A DNA stretch of 64,000 bases from an uncultured Lachnospiraceae bacterium (GCA_910578475.1 CAJTRK010000003.1:62001-126000); one strand, 5' to 3'. Numbered from the stretch's first letter, positions 8,094-17,371 are shown. Notes: generated from the letters alone by a model not told the origin. A program made the numbers and translations.

Positions 8094-9449
8094 TTATCGC
8101 TGTAAATTTCCAAACTTGGTAAAATCCGGTAACCAGACCAGTTCTACCGTTCCGATAGGACCATTTCTCTGTTTTGCAATGATAATTTCAGAAATATTTT
8201 TTCTGTCCGTATCTTTATTGTAATAATCATCCCGATAGATGAACATTACCACATCGGCGTCCTGCTCGATTGCGCCGGATTCACGCAAATCCGAAAGCAT
8301 CGGACGATGGTCCGGTCTCTGCTCCACCGCACGGGAGAGCTGCGATAACGCCAGAACCGGCACATTTAATTCTCTGGCCAGCGCTTTCAGCGAACGGGAA
8401 ATATCAGATATTTCCTGCTGTCTGGAATCGGTGCTGCGGCCGCTGCCCGTCATCAACTGCAGATAGTCAATAATAATCATATCCAAATGATGTTCCAGCT
8501 TATACTTCCGGCATTTGGAGCGCAGCTCCGATATGCTGATTCCCGGCGTATCGTCGATAATCAGATTGGATTTGCCGATAACGCCCGCGCTTTCGATGAG
8601 CTTTTCCCACTCATCGTCCGACAAATTGCCCGTTCGAAGATGTTGGGAATCCACTTTGGACTCCATCGAAAACAAACGGTTCACAAGCTGCTCTTTGGAC
8701 ATTTCCAGGCTGAAAATCGCTACCGTCTGATTCTGCCTGAATGCAACATATTCCGCAATGTTCAATACAAAAGCGGTCTTGCCCATGGACGGCCTTGCCG
8801 CAATCAAAATCAAATCGGATGGCTGCATTCCGGCGGTCTTATAATCCAAATCGATAAAACCTGTTGCGACACCCGTTACATTGCCTTTATTATGAGACGC
8901 TTTTTCGATTCTGTCCATCGCATTCATGACGACCTGCCTTATCGGCACAAAATCGTCCGCGTTCCTGCGCTGCACCAAGTCAAATATGCGCTTTTCCGTG
9001 TCTTCCAGTATCACTTCAAGGCTTTCTTTTCCGACGTAACAGGTATTTGCAATCTCTTCATTTATTTTGATTAATCGGCGGAGCGTGGATTTCTCCGCAA
9101 CGATATTCGCATAATACTTAATATTGGCGGAAGTAGGAACTGCGGTAATCAAATCCCTGACAAATTCCAGGCTGCTGACTTCGGGCGGAACATCCTTTTC
9201 TTTCAGCCTGTCCTGAAGCGTTACCAAATCGACCGGCTTTCCCTCATCGTTCAGCTCTACCATCGTTTCAAAAAGAACGCCGTACTGCCTGCTGTAAAAA
9301 TCTTCCCCGGATACAATTTCAGAAGCAACGACAATCGCTTCCCGGTCCATAATCATAGAGCCGATGACCGACTGTTCCGCTTCGATGCTGTGCGGCAATA
9401 TTCTTTTCAGCAATGCCTCTTCCAACATCTGTGGCATTTCAGTTCCCAT
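8094..9449 (-). CDS. dnaB: Replicative DNA helicase DnaB
   Basis: 451 residues, usual for bacterial DnaB, the hexameric helicase that unwinds the replication fork. The N-terminal domain (about 15-120) begins PHSIEAEQSVIGSM; the RecA-like core begins near 195 with TGFIDLDYKTAGMQPSDLIL. Walker A is ARPSMGKT (218-225), Walker B is IIIDYLQLM, and the end has the motif DADVVMFIYRDDYY. It lies 8 bases downstream of rplI, with gdpP upstream, the standard Firmicutes gdpP-rplI-dnaB order. An alternative start four codons in (9437) is possible. Confidence 0.97.
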   Translation of the reverse strand: MGTEMPQMLEEALLKRILPHSIEAEQSVIGSMIMDREAIVVASEIVSGEDFYSRQYGVLFETMVELNDEGKPVDLVTLQDRLKEKDVPPEVSSLEFVRDLITAVPTSANIKYYANIVAEKSTLRRLIKINEEIANTCYVGKESLEVILEDTEKRIFDLVQRRNADDFVPIRQVVMNAMDRIEKASHNKGNVTGVATGFIDLDYKTAGMQPSDLILIAARPSMGKTAFVLNIAEYVAFRQNQTVAIFSLEMSKEQLVNRLFSMESKVDSQHLRTGNLSDDEWEKLIESAGVIGKSNLIIDDTPGISISELRSKCRKYKLEHHLDMIIIDYLQLMTGSGRSTDSRQQEISDISRSLKALARELNVPVLALSQLSRAVEQRPDHRPMLSDLRESGAIEQDADVVMFIYRDDYYNKDTDRKNISEIIIAKQRNGPIGTVELVWLPDFTKFGNLQR

Positions 9450-9457
9450 CCCTTTTT

Positions 9458-9904
9458 CTATTCTTCAACTACTTTTACCTTCAGCCTGCCTGTAACCTTT
9501 GTATGAAGTTTTACATGAACCTCATATACGCCGAGAGACTTAATCGCTTCCGGAAGCTGAATTTTTTTCTTATCCAGCGCCAAATCACATTGTTTTTTCG
9601 CTTCCTCCGCGATTTCCTTAGAGGAAATGGAACCGAAAGTCTTTCCGCCTTCTCCGGATTTCATTTTAACAACAACTTCCTTCGTCTCCAACAGCTTTGC
9701 CATTTCCTGAGCCGCTTCCAACTGCTGCTTCGCAACTTTTTCCTCATTTGCCTTCTGTAATTTCAAATCATTCATGTTCTTTGAATTTGCTTCCGCACCC
9801 AGTTTTTTCGGCAGCACATAATTTCTTGCGTATCCGTCGCTGACCTCGACAATTTCTCCTTTTTTACCCAAAGATTTTACATCCTGTAATAAAATAACTT
9901 TCAT
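9458..9904 (-). CDS. rplI: 50S ribosomal protein L9
   Basis: 148 residues. The N-terminal rRNA-binding domain has the family segment MKVILLQDVKSLGKKGEIVE followed by VSDGYARNYVLPKKLG. A long connecting helix and C-terminal domain (about 75-148) follow, including KTFGSISSKEIAEE and VHVKLHTKVTGRLKVKV. L9 binds domain V of 23S rRNA and helps maintain reading frame. GAGAGG is 7 bases before the ATG. It lies between gdpP and dnaB. Confidence 0.97.
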   Translation of the reverse strand: MKVILLQDVKSLGKKGEIVEVSDGYARNYVLPKKLGAEANSKNMNDLKLQKANEEKVAKQQLEAAQEMAKLLETKEVVVKMKSGEGGKTFGSISSKEIAEEAKKQCDLALDKKKIQLPEAIKSLGVYEVHVKLHTKVTGRLKVKVVEE

Positions 9905-9952
9905 ATTTCAGCCTCTCTTTCTCTTTCACAGTATTATTCATGAAGAATCTTC

Positions 9953-12004
9953 TCAGCTGAGTTCTCCCTCTTCTATCATCGTATCCAATGTCCTCTTAAT
10001 AATAACGATGCCGTCCGGTATATCGCATTCCAGCTGACACCCTGCCATATTCATATGGCCGCCTCCGCCCATCCGCTCCATAACGACCTGCACGTTTGCC
10101 TCGTCAATAGAACGTGCGGAAACAAATATTTTACCGTTATATGGTGTCAGCACAAAACTGGCTTTCACACCCTTGATGTTCAAAAGTTCATTTGCCGCCT
10201 GCGCGCCTACGATAGTCGGATTCTGCACATGTTCCCCCCGGCATACGGTAATCGCATAGGACTGTCTGTATATTTCCGCCTGACTGACCGCATCCGCCTT
10301 TGTCTTGTACTCTATCGCATCATCGCGGAACAGCTTTCTGACTCTTGTTACATCCGCGCCGTTACGCCGCAGAAATGCAACCGCTTCAAAAGTCCTGACG
10401 CCCGCTTTGGCCATAAAGTTATCCGTATCAATCATGATACCCGCATACAGACAATCCGCCTCTTCGGATTTAATGCGCAGCGTATCGCTCGTATACTGCA
10501 AAATCTCCGAAACCATTTCACAGGTCGAGGAAGCATAGGCTTCTATATAAGATAAGGTTGCATTCTCAATCACTTCCGAACCCTGCCTGTGATGGTCAAA
10601 CACAACGATGGAATTACAATGCTTTAACAAATCCGGGCACTCCGTAATACTCGGCTTATTCACATCGACGACGACGAGTACGGCATTATTCCCAATCATT
10701 TCAAGCGCCTGTGTGCCGCTTATAATCATGCTGTCTTCATATTCTATATTATCCCGGAACATATCGACCATCGGCTGCATCGACGCTGTTACATCGTTCA
10801 AAACGATATGCGCCTGCTTACCAAGTGTTTTCGCAATCCGGTAAATGCCGACCGAAGCGCCGAAGCTGTCCGTATCTCCCATGCGATGCCCCATGACATA
10901 GATTTCGTCTTTAATCGAAATAATTTCCTTCAAAGCATGCGCCTTCACCCTTGCCTTAACGCGGGTGCTCTTTTCAATCTGCTGGCTCTTCCCGCCATAG
11001 TAAATGACGTTTTCCGGCATCTTCATGACCGCCTGGTCGCCGCCGCGTCCCAATGCAAGGTCTATCGCATTTCGCGCAAATTCATAATTCTGCGCATACG
11101 TCAGACCGCTCAGACCTACGCCGATGCTGATTGTGACGGCCATCTCGTTTCCGATATTAACCGTCTTCACATCTTCCAGCAAATCGAAACGATTCTCCTG
11201 TAACAGGGAAACGGATTTTTTCTTCATAATGACAAGATATTTGTCTTTTTCCATTTTCCTGCAGATGCCGTCCAGTGCGGATATATATTTATTTACTTTT
11301 CTGTCAATCAATGCGATTAACAGCGACCTTCTGACTTCTTCCACGCTTTCAAGCGCTTCTTCGTAGTTATCCAGATAAATCAGGCCTACCGCAAGGCTCT
11401 GGTCATCCACTTCCTGCAAGGCAATCTTTAAGGCCGTTTCATCGAACAGATACAAGGCAATCAGATAGCCGTCATAGTCTTTTGCCTCGATGATATCGCT
11501 GTTCTCAGCCATCTCTTTCAAAGAGATTTTTTTAAGCCGCGCTATATAATTATGCGCTTCATAATCGACGTCAAATTCAACTTCGTCTTCCTCAATATTT
11601 CCCGGAAGCCTGTCTTTTGTAATGGAAGGAAAAAGAGAAGTAATCGATTTCCGGTAGCCTTTCTCTTTATCGACTGCTTTCTCAAAAGCAATGTTTGTCC
11701 AGATAATTTTGCCGCTTTCATCCAACAGCGCGTGCGGCAAATCCAAATCCCGGAGCAGTCTCCGCTGTATCTGCCCATACTGCGTTGCAAAACTAATCAG
11801 CTCGTTTATAATAATCGGTTTATTATAAAACATCAGGGAAAGAATAATCGCAAGATAAAAAAGGATAAAACAGCTCAATACCAGTCCCGCGCGAATATCA
11901 ATAAAATAAATCAGAATATCTACTGCAATCAGCAAAAAGCCCAAATACAAGGAAGATTGTAAATAGGACTTCATTCTTCCCTTTAATTTTACACTATTTT
12001 TCAT
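9953..12004 (-). CDS. gdpP: Cyclic-di-AMP phosphodiesterase GdpP
   Basis: 683 residues. Two N-terminal membrane helices (about 14-58) are followed by a PAS-like region, a degenerate GGDEF domain (about 175-310) and DHH/DHHA1 phosphoesterase domains (about 340-680). Catalytic metal-ligand motifs are visible: GHRMGDTDSFG, VVVDVN, FDHHRQGS and the late MGGGGHMNMAGC. GdpP hydrolyses c-di-AMP to pApA at the inner face of the membrane. The synthase gene cdaA lies about 9 kb away in the same window. First gene of gdpP-rplI-dnaB; AAGAGG precedes the ATG by 5 bases. Confidence 0.95.
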   Translation of the reverse strand: MKNSVKLKGRMKSYLQSSLYLGFLLIAVDILIYFIDIRAGLVLSCFILFYLAIILSLMFYNKPIIINELISFATQYGQIQRRLLRDLDLPHALLDESGKIIWTNIAFEKAVDKEKGYRKSITSLFPSITKDRLPGNIEEDEVEFDVDYEAHNYIARLKKISLKEMAENSDIIEAKDYDGYLIALYLFDETALKIALQEVDDQSLAVGLIYLDNYEEALESVEEVRRSLLIALIDRKVNKYISALDGICRKMEKDKYLVIMKKKSVSLLQENRFDLLEDVKTVNIGNEMAVTISIGVGLSGLTYAQNYEFARNAIDLALGRGGDQAVMKMPENVIYYGGKSQQIEKSTRVKARVKAHALKEIISIKDEIYVMGHRMGDTDSFGASVGIYRIAKTLGKQAHIVLNDVTASMQPMVDMFRDNIEYEDSMIISGTQALEMIGNNAVLVVVDVNKPSITECPDLLKHCNSIVVFDHHRQGSEVIENATLSYIEAYASSTCEMVSEILQYTSDTLRIKSEEADCLYAGIMIDTDNFMAKAGVRTFEAVAFLRRNGADVTRVRKLFRDDAIEYKTKADAVSQAEIYRQSYAITVCRGEHVQNPTIVGAQAANELLNIKGVKASFVLTPYNGKIFVSARSIDEANVQVVMERMGGGGHMNMAGCQLECDIPDGIVIIKRTLDTMIEEGELS

Positions 12005-12185
12005 AATAGCCTCTTATTCGTATTTTTATCCGTACACATACTTTCCCAGTTTTCATTACACAACATCATAAGTATAACATTTTTTGGCAAATCGCGCCAC
12101 ATCTATATATAGTTTCATTTCCCCATTTTTTGACAGTATATAGAAATCTGGCAGGGAAGATTTCATTCGCACAGGCCTGTGCATA

Positions 12186-12216
12186 AAAAGGGCGGAGCCA
12201 TTTACCGCTCCGCCTT
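12186..12216 (-). terminator. Terminator of the rpsF-ssb-rpsR operon
   Basis: Arms GGCGGAGC (12191-12198) and GCTCCGCC (12207-12214), loop of 8, followed on the minus strand by CTTTTT. It lies 45 bases past the rpsR stop. Confidence 0.85.
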
Positions 12217-12259
12217 TGAAATGCTGTCTTACTGATTCTTTGGAAAAATACCGCCGGAC

Positions 12260-12523
12260 TTAGTCCTGAACATAGGGCATCAGTGCCACATGTCTTGCGC
12301 GTTTGATTGCTACTGTCAGCGCTCTCTGGTGCTTCGCACAGTTTCCGGTAATTCTTCTGGGCAGAATCTTGCCTCTCTCGGATACATATCTTTTTAATTT
12401 ATTAACATCTTTGTAGTCAATTAAATTGTCTTTTCCACAAAATACACAGACTTTTTTTCTTCTGCGGATTCCGCCTTTTCTCTTTGCAGGGAAATCAGGC
12501 TTTTCTGTTTTATTATAAGCCAT
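12260..12523 (-). CDS. rpsR: 30S ribosomal protein S18
   Basis: 87 residues. The core shows KVCVFCGKDNLIDYKDVNKL, RYVSERGKILPRRITGNCAK and HQRALTVAIKRARHVALMPY, the S18 signature. The VCVFC and NCAK cysteines are the zinc-type variant of S18. It pairs with S6 on the ribosome platform. AGGAGG lies 8 bases upstream. Last gene of rpsF-ssb-rpsR. Confidence 0.97.
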   Translation of the reverse strand: MAYNKTEKPDFPAKRKGGIRRRKKVCVFCGKDNLIDYKDVNKLKRYVSERGKILPRRITGNCAKHQRALTVAIKRARHVALMPYVQD

Positions 12524-12545
12524 ATCATTTACCTCCTATCAAAAA

Positions 12546-12989
12546 TTAGTTAAATGGCAGTTCCTCGTCAATTCCATCGGGAATATTCATGAAGCCATCG
12601 CCAGCCGCAGCCGGCGCCGGTCTGCTGCTTCCGCCGGAATATCCTCCGTCACCCGCAGAGCTGCTGTTCTTGCTTTCTGCAAACTCCTGGTCTTCCACAA
12701 CAATATCCGTTGTATATACTTTGACTCCATCCTTGTTGGTATAACTGCCTGTCTGGATGCGTCCTGTAATTGCGATTTTGATTCCTTTACGGAAATACTT
12801 CTCCGCAAATTCACCTGCTCTGCCAAAGGCAACACAGTTAATAAAATCTGCGGTGTTCTCGTCTCCGTTACGATTGAATCTGCGGTCTACGGCTAATGTA
12901 TATCTTGCAACTGCCGTCGCATTCTCCCCCTGTGAGTATCTCACTTCAGGGTCTCTTGTCAAACGCCCCATAAGGATAACTTTATTCAT
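12546..12989 (-). CDS. ssb: Single-stranded DNA-binding protein
   Basis: 147 residues. An OB fold (about 1-105) starts MNKVILMGRLTRDPEVRYSQ and includes ADFINCVAFGRAGEFAEKYF. A Gly/Ser-rich linker leads to the acidic tip DGIDEELPFN, the interaction tail for replication and repair partners. It coats single-stranded DNA. Lies between rpsF and rpsR in the standard arrangement. Confidence 0.97.
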   Translation of the reverse strand: MNKVILMGRLTRDPEVRYSQGENATAVARYTLAVDRRFNRNGDENTADFINCVAFGRAGEFAEKYFRKGIKIAITGRIQTGSYTNKDGVKVYTTDIVVEDQEFAESKNSSSAGDGGYSGGSSRPAPAAAGDGFMNIPDGIDEELPFN

Positions 12990-13001
12990 AAGTACCTCTT
13001 T

Positions 13002-13295
13002 CTACTTTTTCTCGTCTTGTCTCACGCACAAGTACCTGATTACATTGTCCATAATACGAACACGGCTCTCAATTTCTGCCGGGACAGTGCTCTCAGCGTC
13101 AAACTGGATAAAGTAGTAGAATGCTTCTTTCATTTTCTGTACTTCATAAGCTAATCTTCTTTTACCCCAGTCATCAACGTTCGTAACTTGTCCACCGAAT
13201 CTTTCGACGAGAGCTTTGCATTTTTCTACTGTGGCAGCTCTTTCGTCATCTTCGATTTTCGCACTAACAACAACGGCTAATTCATATTTGTTCAT
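13002..13295 (-). CDS. rpsF: 30S ribosomal protein S6
   Basis: 97 residues, starting MNKYELAVVVSAKIEDDERA, with VDDWGKRRLAYEVQKMKEAF and VMDNVIRYLCVR-like segments typical of S6. It forms a dimer with S18 on the 30S platform. GGAGGTAACAGGC precedes the ATG. First gene of the operon; a small hairpin lies just upstream and may be a binding site for the S6:S18 pair. Confidence 0.97.
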   Translation of the reverse strand: MNKYELAVVVSAKIEDDERAATVEKCKALVERFGGQVTNVDDWGKRRLAYEVQKMKEAFYYFIQFDAESTVPAEIESRVRIMDNVIRYLCVRQDEKK

Positions 13296-13345
13296 GCCTG
13301 TTACCTCCTTTTGGTCTCTGGCCCCTCCTTATACGGAAGGAGCAA
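13296..13345 (-). promoter_or_regulatory. Candidate S6:S18 autoregulatory leader upstream of rpsF
   Basis: On the minus strand the leader carries a 6-bp stem CTCCTT/AAGGAG (13325-13342) with the loop CCGTAT, shortly before the rpsF ribosome site. Many bacterial rpsF leaders contain a CCG-bearing hairpin bound by the S6:S18 complex. The match here is only by the short CCG loop and position, so the call is tentative. Confidence 0.3.
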
Positions 13346-13448
13346 GGATATTGACTGTTTGTTAAATTATAACATCACGGACTATAATAATACCATAGTT
13401 TTTTGAAATTTTCAATTCTAAAAATGAAATTTTTTCAAAAAAGTGATT

Positions 13449-13490
13449 CTGCCTCCGCCAAAAACAATGGCCTGTCCGGGGCGGAGGCGG
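13449..13490 (-). terminator. Terminator after the lipoprotein gene
   Basis: Perfect arms GCCTCCGCC (13451-13459) and GGCGGAGGC (13480-13488) around a 20-base loop. On the minus strand a T-run (TTTTTTG) begins some bases beyond. It lies just past the stop at 13498 and ends the leuA-sirtuin-DUF951-lipoprotein run. Confidence 0.6.
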
Positions 13491-13497
13491 AAACGCT

Positions 13498-14685
13498 TTA
13501 AAATATGTGATAGTTCTCCTCGGAAAATATAACGTTCTTTTCTTCTTTCAGGCTGTTAAACGCATAGGGCGTCTCTGAATCTTTGGGACCCGAATAGATG
13601 TAATAATCCCCCTGGGCATGCCATTCGCCTTTCCGGGGCTTCTTTTGGCTGACTGCATAATCGAAAGCATAAAGATAATTCTGCGCGATTTTCCTGTCCG
13701 TTGTGAGCAGATACATGCGAAAATGTTCTTTTGTACAGCTTAACGCGATATAATCGTCCCGCACCGTCAGGTCAATGTTTCGTTCATCGATCGTCTTCTC
13801 CGAAATGGTTTCATGGCTTCTCGTTCTTTCATACGCGTTATAGACCACACGAAGGTTATCCCGTTCCAACACCTGATTTCTGACGTATTCCGCAGTATCG
13901 TCCTTATAACTGCACTGTATAAATTCCTCCGATAAGCAAGGCAGAAAGGCATATCCCCTTTCGCCCTCATAAAGTTCGTAGTCTTCTGCGACATGGTAGA
14001 TGCCGATATCTTCCAGCGTCAGAACGAAGGGCTCTTCCTCCAGTATTTCCTGCGGAATCTCTCCGCCCTTGTACTGAATATCGATATCCAGAGAATATGC
14101 TCTCTCATCCGTCAGAATTTCCAGAACCAGCTCTCCCGCCGTCTTACCTTCCGGAAAAACATTCCTCTCTTCGACCCATCCCCAGTTCAGCTGCCCTTCT
14201 CCCGGACCGCCCCCCTGTAAATAGCGGATATTGCAATTCACAACCGCGGCTTCATGGCTGTCAATTCCAAAATCCATCAAAAGCATTTCGCACAATAATT
14301 CTTTTACGTTCTCCAGTTGAACAGACGTATAAACTTCCCCCGTCCCGGTATCGACCACAAAACGATAGGATTCTCCCTGCCAGGAAAACTGTCCGGTCGC
14401 AAATTCTGTCAGCACATATTCCATATTTTCCACAGCCGTGTTTATATCAATTGATTTGACCTTTGCGCCGCTGTATGTAGATTCCAGATATGCTGCGGCC
14501 ATTTTTCTTGCCTCTTTCAGAAAGGTGTTTTTCTCTTTTCTCGTATAGCCGTTTGGGATACAGCCTGTGAAAACAACAAGACACAACATGGAAATCAACG
14601 CCAGAATGATTATCTTTTTATGGTTTCTTATATTATTCATTCTTACGTTTTTGTTTTTTGTAATACCAGAAAGTTTAAAGCCCAT
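13498..14685 (-). CDS. Predicted lipoprotein of unknown function
   Basis: About 395 residues. A basic N-terminus is followed by a hydrophobic segment ending in the lipobox VVFTGC, so it is probably exported and lipid-anchored. The rest is a soluble extracytoplasmic region with no domain I recognise; the segment FVVDTGTGEVYTSVQLENVK is PepSY-like in feel only. I chose the ATG at 14685, which overlaps the end of the DUF951 gene and has GGAG about 13 bases upstream; an ATG at 14640 is a shorter alternative with a cleaner signal peptide. Last gene of a run starting at leuA. Confidence 0.7.
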   Translation of the reverse strand: MGFKLSGITKNKNVRMNNIRNHKKIIILALISMLCLVVFTGCIPNGYTRKEKNTFLKEARKMAAAYLESTYSGAKVKSIDINTAVENMEYVLTEFATGQFSWQGESYRFVVDTGTGEVYTSVQLENVKELLCEMLLMDFGIDSHEAAVVNCNIRYLQGGGPGEGQLNWGWVEERNVFPEGKTAGELVLEILTDERAYSLDIDIQYKGGEIPQEILEEEPFVLTLEDIGIYHVAEDYELYEGERGYAFLPCLSEEFIQCSYKDDTAEYVRNQVLERDNLRVVYNAYERTRSHETISEKTIDERNIDLTVRDDYIALSCTKEHFRMYLLTTDRKIAQNYLYAFDYAVSQKKPRKGEWHAQGDYYIYSGPKDSETPYAFNSLKEEKNVIFSEENYHIF

Positions 14686-14690
14686 GATAA

Positions 14691-14876
14691 TCAATCTTCT
14701 CCGCGAACAACCTCTCTCACATTCTTTTCGACTTGTCTGCGGGCAATCATAATCTGATGCCCGCAGCCTTTGCATTTTAATCGAAAATCAGCCCCGATGC
14801 GCAGCACTTCCCATTCTTTTGCACCACAGGGATGCTGTTTCTTCAATTTTACGATATCGCCGACCTGAATATCCAT
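14691..14876 (-). CDS. DUF951 family protein
   Basis: 61 residues, the whole of a DUF951 protein: MDIQVGDIVKLKKQHPCGAK, WEVLRIGADFRLKCKGCGHQ, then IMIARRQVEKNVREV. Three cysteines (one HPCG, one CKGC pair) suggest zinc binding. Family function is not known; it is usually a small cytosolic basic protein in Firmicutes, often next to chromosome-partitioning or translation genes. Its 3' end overlaps the upstream region of the lipoprotein gene and it lies 13 bases after the sirtuin gene. Confidence 0.88.
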   Translation of the reverse strand: MDIQVGDIVKLKKQHPCGAKEWEVLRIGADFRLKCKGCGHQIMIARRQVEKNVREVVRGED

Positions 14877-14889
14877 TTCATATCCACCT

Positions 14890-15609
14890 TTATGACAATT
14901 TTCCGAAAATTTCTCCGATGCTTCCCTGAACCACCAAATCCGCCATCCGGTCGCGGGGAGTCGGCGTCTTATTTATCAATACGAGCTTATTCCCACGATA
15001 ATAGTCAATCAGACCGGCCGCCGGATAGACCGCAAGCGACGTTCCCCCGATAATCAGGACGTCCGCTTCGCTGATATAACGTACAGCGTCTTGCAGCGTT
15101 TGCTGGTTCAGCCCCTCTTCGTACAAGACGACGTCAGGTTTGATGCTGCCGCCGCAGGAACAGGCCGGCACGCCTTCCGAATGCAGAATGTATTCCGCGT
15201 CATAGGATTTTCCGCAGTCCTCGCAGTAATTGCGGTGCACGGAGCCGTGCAGCTCCAGTACGACCCGGCTTCCCGCCGCCTGATGAAGTCCGTCAATATT
15301 CTGGGTTATGACCGCTTTCAGTTTCCCTTTTTTCTCCCATTCGGCAAGTTTTAAATGCGCTGTATTCGGCTTCGCATCGAGACAGAGCATTTTATCCCGG
15401 TAAAACCTGTAAAACTCCGCCGTTTTCTGCCTGTAAAAAGTATGGCTCAAAATCGTCTCCGGCGGATAATCATATTTCTGATTGTACAATCCGTCCACAC
15501 TTCTGAAATCCGGTATGCCGCTCTCGGTAGAAACCCCCGCGCCGCCGAAGAAAACGATGTTGTCGCTGTTCTGAATCATTTCATTCAACTGTTCCGTTGC
15601 GTTCCCCAT
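14890..15609 (-). CDS. cobB: NAD-dependent protein deacylase (sirtuin)
   Basis: About 239 residues of the Sir2 family, which removes acyl groups from lysines using NAD. Visible motifs: FFGGAGVSTESGIPDFRS for NAD binding, TQNIDGLHQAAGS, and the catalytic His in LELHGSVHRNYC. A Cys4 zinc site is formed by CEDC and CSC. GGTSLAVYPAAGLIDY is the second NAD segment. I chose the ATG at 15609 after GGGGG; the frame is open for 36 codons further upstream but that part overlaps leuA and is not sirtuin-like. Follows leuA closely. Confidence 0.93.
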   Translation of the reverse strand: MGNATEQLNEMIQNSDNIVFFGGAGVSTESGIPDFRSVDGLYNQKYDYPPETILSHTFYRQKTAEFYRFYRDKMLCLDAKPNTAHLKLAEWEKKGKLKAVITQNIDGLHQAAGSRVVLELHGSVHRNYCEDCGKSYDAEYILHSEGVPACSCGGSIKPDVVLYEEGLNQQTLQDAVRYISEADVLIIGGTSLAVYPAAGLIDYYRGNKLVLINKTPTPRDRMADLVVQGSIGEIFGKLS

Positions 15610-15628
15610 AATAATCCCCCATTTCAGT

Positions 15629-17308
15629 TTATTTCTCTCCAAGCCCCAGTCTGTTGACCGCAGAGAAGATTGCCCGGACGGACGCTCTCGTAATGTTGGA
15701 GCTAACGCCGACGCCATAGGTTACTTTTCCGCTGGTTACATCCAGCAGATGGATATAAGCCGCCGCCTGGGAATTGGAACCGCTCTGCAATGCGTGTTCT
15801 TCATAGTCCAGAATCTTAATATCGGCGGAGAGTTCTTCCTGTAATCCTCTCTTGGCCGCATCAATCGGACCGTTTCCAACAGCTTCAAATACTTTTTCTT
15901 CGCCGTGGTCCGTATAGGTTACGGATACCCGCGTGTCAAATTCGGTCTTTGTATGGTCGCTCAGGTCATCCATGCGCAGTTTCCGGAAATGAACCGGCTC
16001 TTTCTGGTCCAGATATTCTCTGCGGAAGCAGTCCATTATCTGGTCCGGTGAAACTTCACCCTGTTTCTCGGAAATTGCCTGAATGACATTGGCAAATTCT
16101 TTGTGCATGGCCTTCGGCAGTTTGAATCCGAAGTATGTATCCATAATGAATGCAACGCCGCCTTTGCCGGACTGGGAATTGATTCTGACAATTGGCTCGT
16201 ACTCTTTGCCGATATCCGCCGGGTCGATGGGCAGATAGGGAACCTGCCAAATCTGGCTGTTTCGCTCTTTCATCGCTTTAACGCCCTTATTGATTGCATC
16301 CTGATGGGAACCGGAAAAAGCCGTAAATACCATTTTACCCGCATAGGGATGTCTCGGATGAATCGGAATCTTACAGCATCGTTCGTAAATCTCTATGCTC
16401 TCATTAATATGTTCGATGTTTAACGCGGGATTCAGCCCCTGGGAAAACATATTATAGGCAATGTTCAATATATCCACATTTCCGGTTCTTTCCCCATTTC
16501 CGAATAACGTGCCCTCGACGCGTTCCGCACCGGCTAACAGCGCAAGTTCCGCGCTCGCAACACCGGTTCCCCTGTCATTATGGGGATGAACGCTTAAAAT
16601 AATGCTTTCCCGGTTCTTGAAGTGTTTGTTCATCCATTCAATCTGGTCCGCATAAACATTCGGCGTATTCATCTCCACGGTGGAGGGAAGATTGATGATG
16701 ATTGGATTTTCCTTATCCGCCCCCCAGGTTTTCTGAACCGCGGTACAGATTTCCAGCGCAAAATCAAGTTCTGTGCCGGTAAAGCTTTCCGGAGAATATT
16801 CCAGAATAATTTTGCCGGGAAAATTCTTCGCGCGCTCTTTTACCATTTTCGTGCCTTCTACCGCAATATTGATAATCTGTTCTTTGTCCATATGGAATAC
16901 AACGTCCCTCTGTAAAGTGGAAGTCGAATTGTAAATATGGACGATTGCCTGTTTACAGCCCTCAATCGCCTCAAATGTCCTGTCAATCAACTCTTCCCGG
17001 CATTGGGTAAGCACCTGCACCACAACATCGTCCGGTATCATTCTGCGGTCTACGAGCTGGCGTAAAAAATCAAATTCTATCTGGCTCGCCGCCGGAAAAC
17101 CGATTTCTATTTCCTTGAAACCGAGTTTTATCAGATAATTAAAAAATTCTACTTTTTCCTGTACAATCATCGGGTCGATTAACGCCTGATTTCCGTCACG
17201 CAAATCCACGCTGCACCAAATCGGCGCCTTTGTTATTTCTTTATTCGGCCATTCTCTTTCCGGATAATTTACAACCGGATTTTTTTGATATCGCTTATAA
17301 TTTAACAT
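15629..17308 (-). CDS. leuA: 2-isopropylmalate synthase
   Basis: 559 residues; condenses acetyl-CoA with 2-oxoisovalerate in the first committed step of leucine synthesis. The TIM-barrel domain shows CSVDLRDGNQALIDPM, then HPHNDRGTGVASAELALLAG and GNGERTGNVDI, the metal and substrate motifs. The C-terminal regulatory domain (about 430-559), which binds leucine in the family, ends VGVSSNITRASVRAIFSAVN. Length and N-terminus fit the LeuA2-type enzyme. GGAGGAGAGATT precedes the ATG. It follows the HPr gene and its hairpin, with only about 30 bases for a promoter, so read-through or a promoter inside that gap is expected. Confidence 0.96.
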   Translation of the reverse strand: MLNYKRYQKNPVVNYPEREWPNKEITKAPIWCSVDLRDGNQALIDPMIVQEKVEFFNYLIKLGFKEIEIGFPAASQIEFDFLRQLVDRRMIPDDVVVQVLTQCREELIDRTFEAIEGCKQAIVHIYNSTSTLQRDVVFHMDKEQIINIAVEGTKMVKERAKNFPGKIILEYSPESFTGTELDFALEICTAVQKTWGADKENPIIINLPSTVEMNTPNVYADQIEWMNKHFKNRESIILSVHPHNDRGTGVASAELALLAGAERVEGTLFGNGERTGNVDILNIAYNMFSQGLNPALNIEHINESIEIYERCCKIPIHPRHPYAGKMVFTAFSGSHQDAINKGVKAMKERNSQIWQVPYLPIDPADIGKEYEPIVRINSQSGKGGVAFIMDTYFGFKLPKAMHKEFANVIQAISEKQGEVSPDQIMDCFRREYLDQKEPVHFRKLRMDDLSDHTKTEFDTRVSVTYTDHGEEKVFEAVGNGPIDAAKRGLQEELSADIKILDYEEHALQSGSNSQAAAYIHLLDVTSGKVTYGVGVSSNITRASVRAIFSAVNRLGLGEK

Positions 17309-17344
17309 AATCTCTCCTCCATTGTTTTAAAATTTTAGAATAAA

Positions 17345-17371
17345 AAAAGCCCGTCAATACAACGGGCTTAT
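17345..17371 (-). terminator. Terminator between HPr gene and leuA
   Basis: Arms AGCCCGT and ACGGGCT (within 17347-17369) around a 6-8 base loop, followed on the minus strand by a run of seven T. It stops or attenuates transcription leaving the HPr gene toward leuA. Confidence 0.8.
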
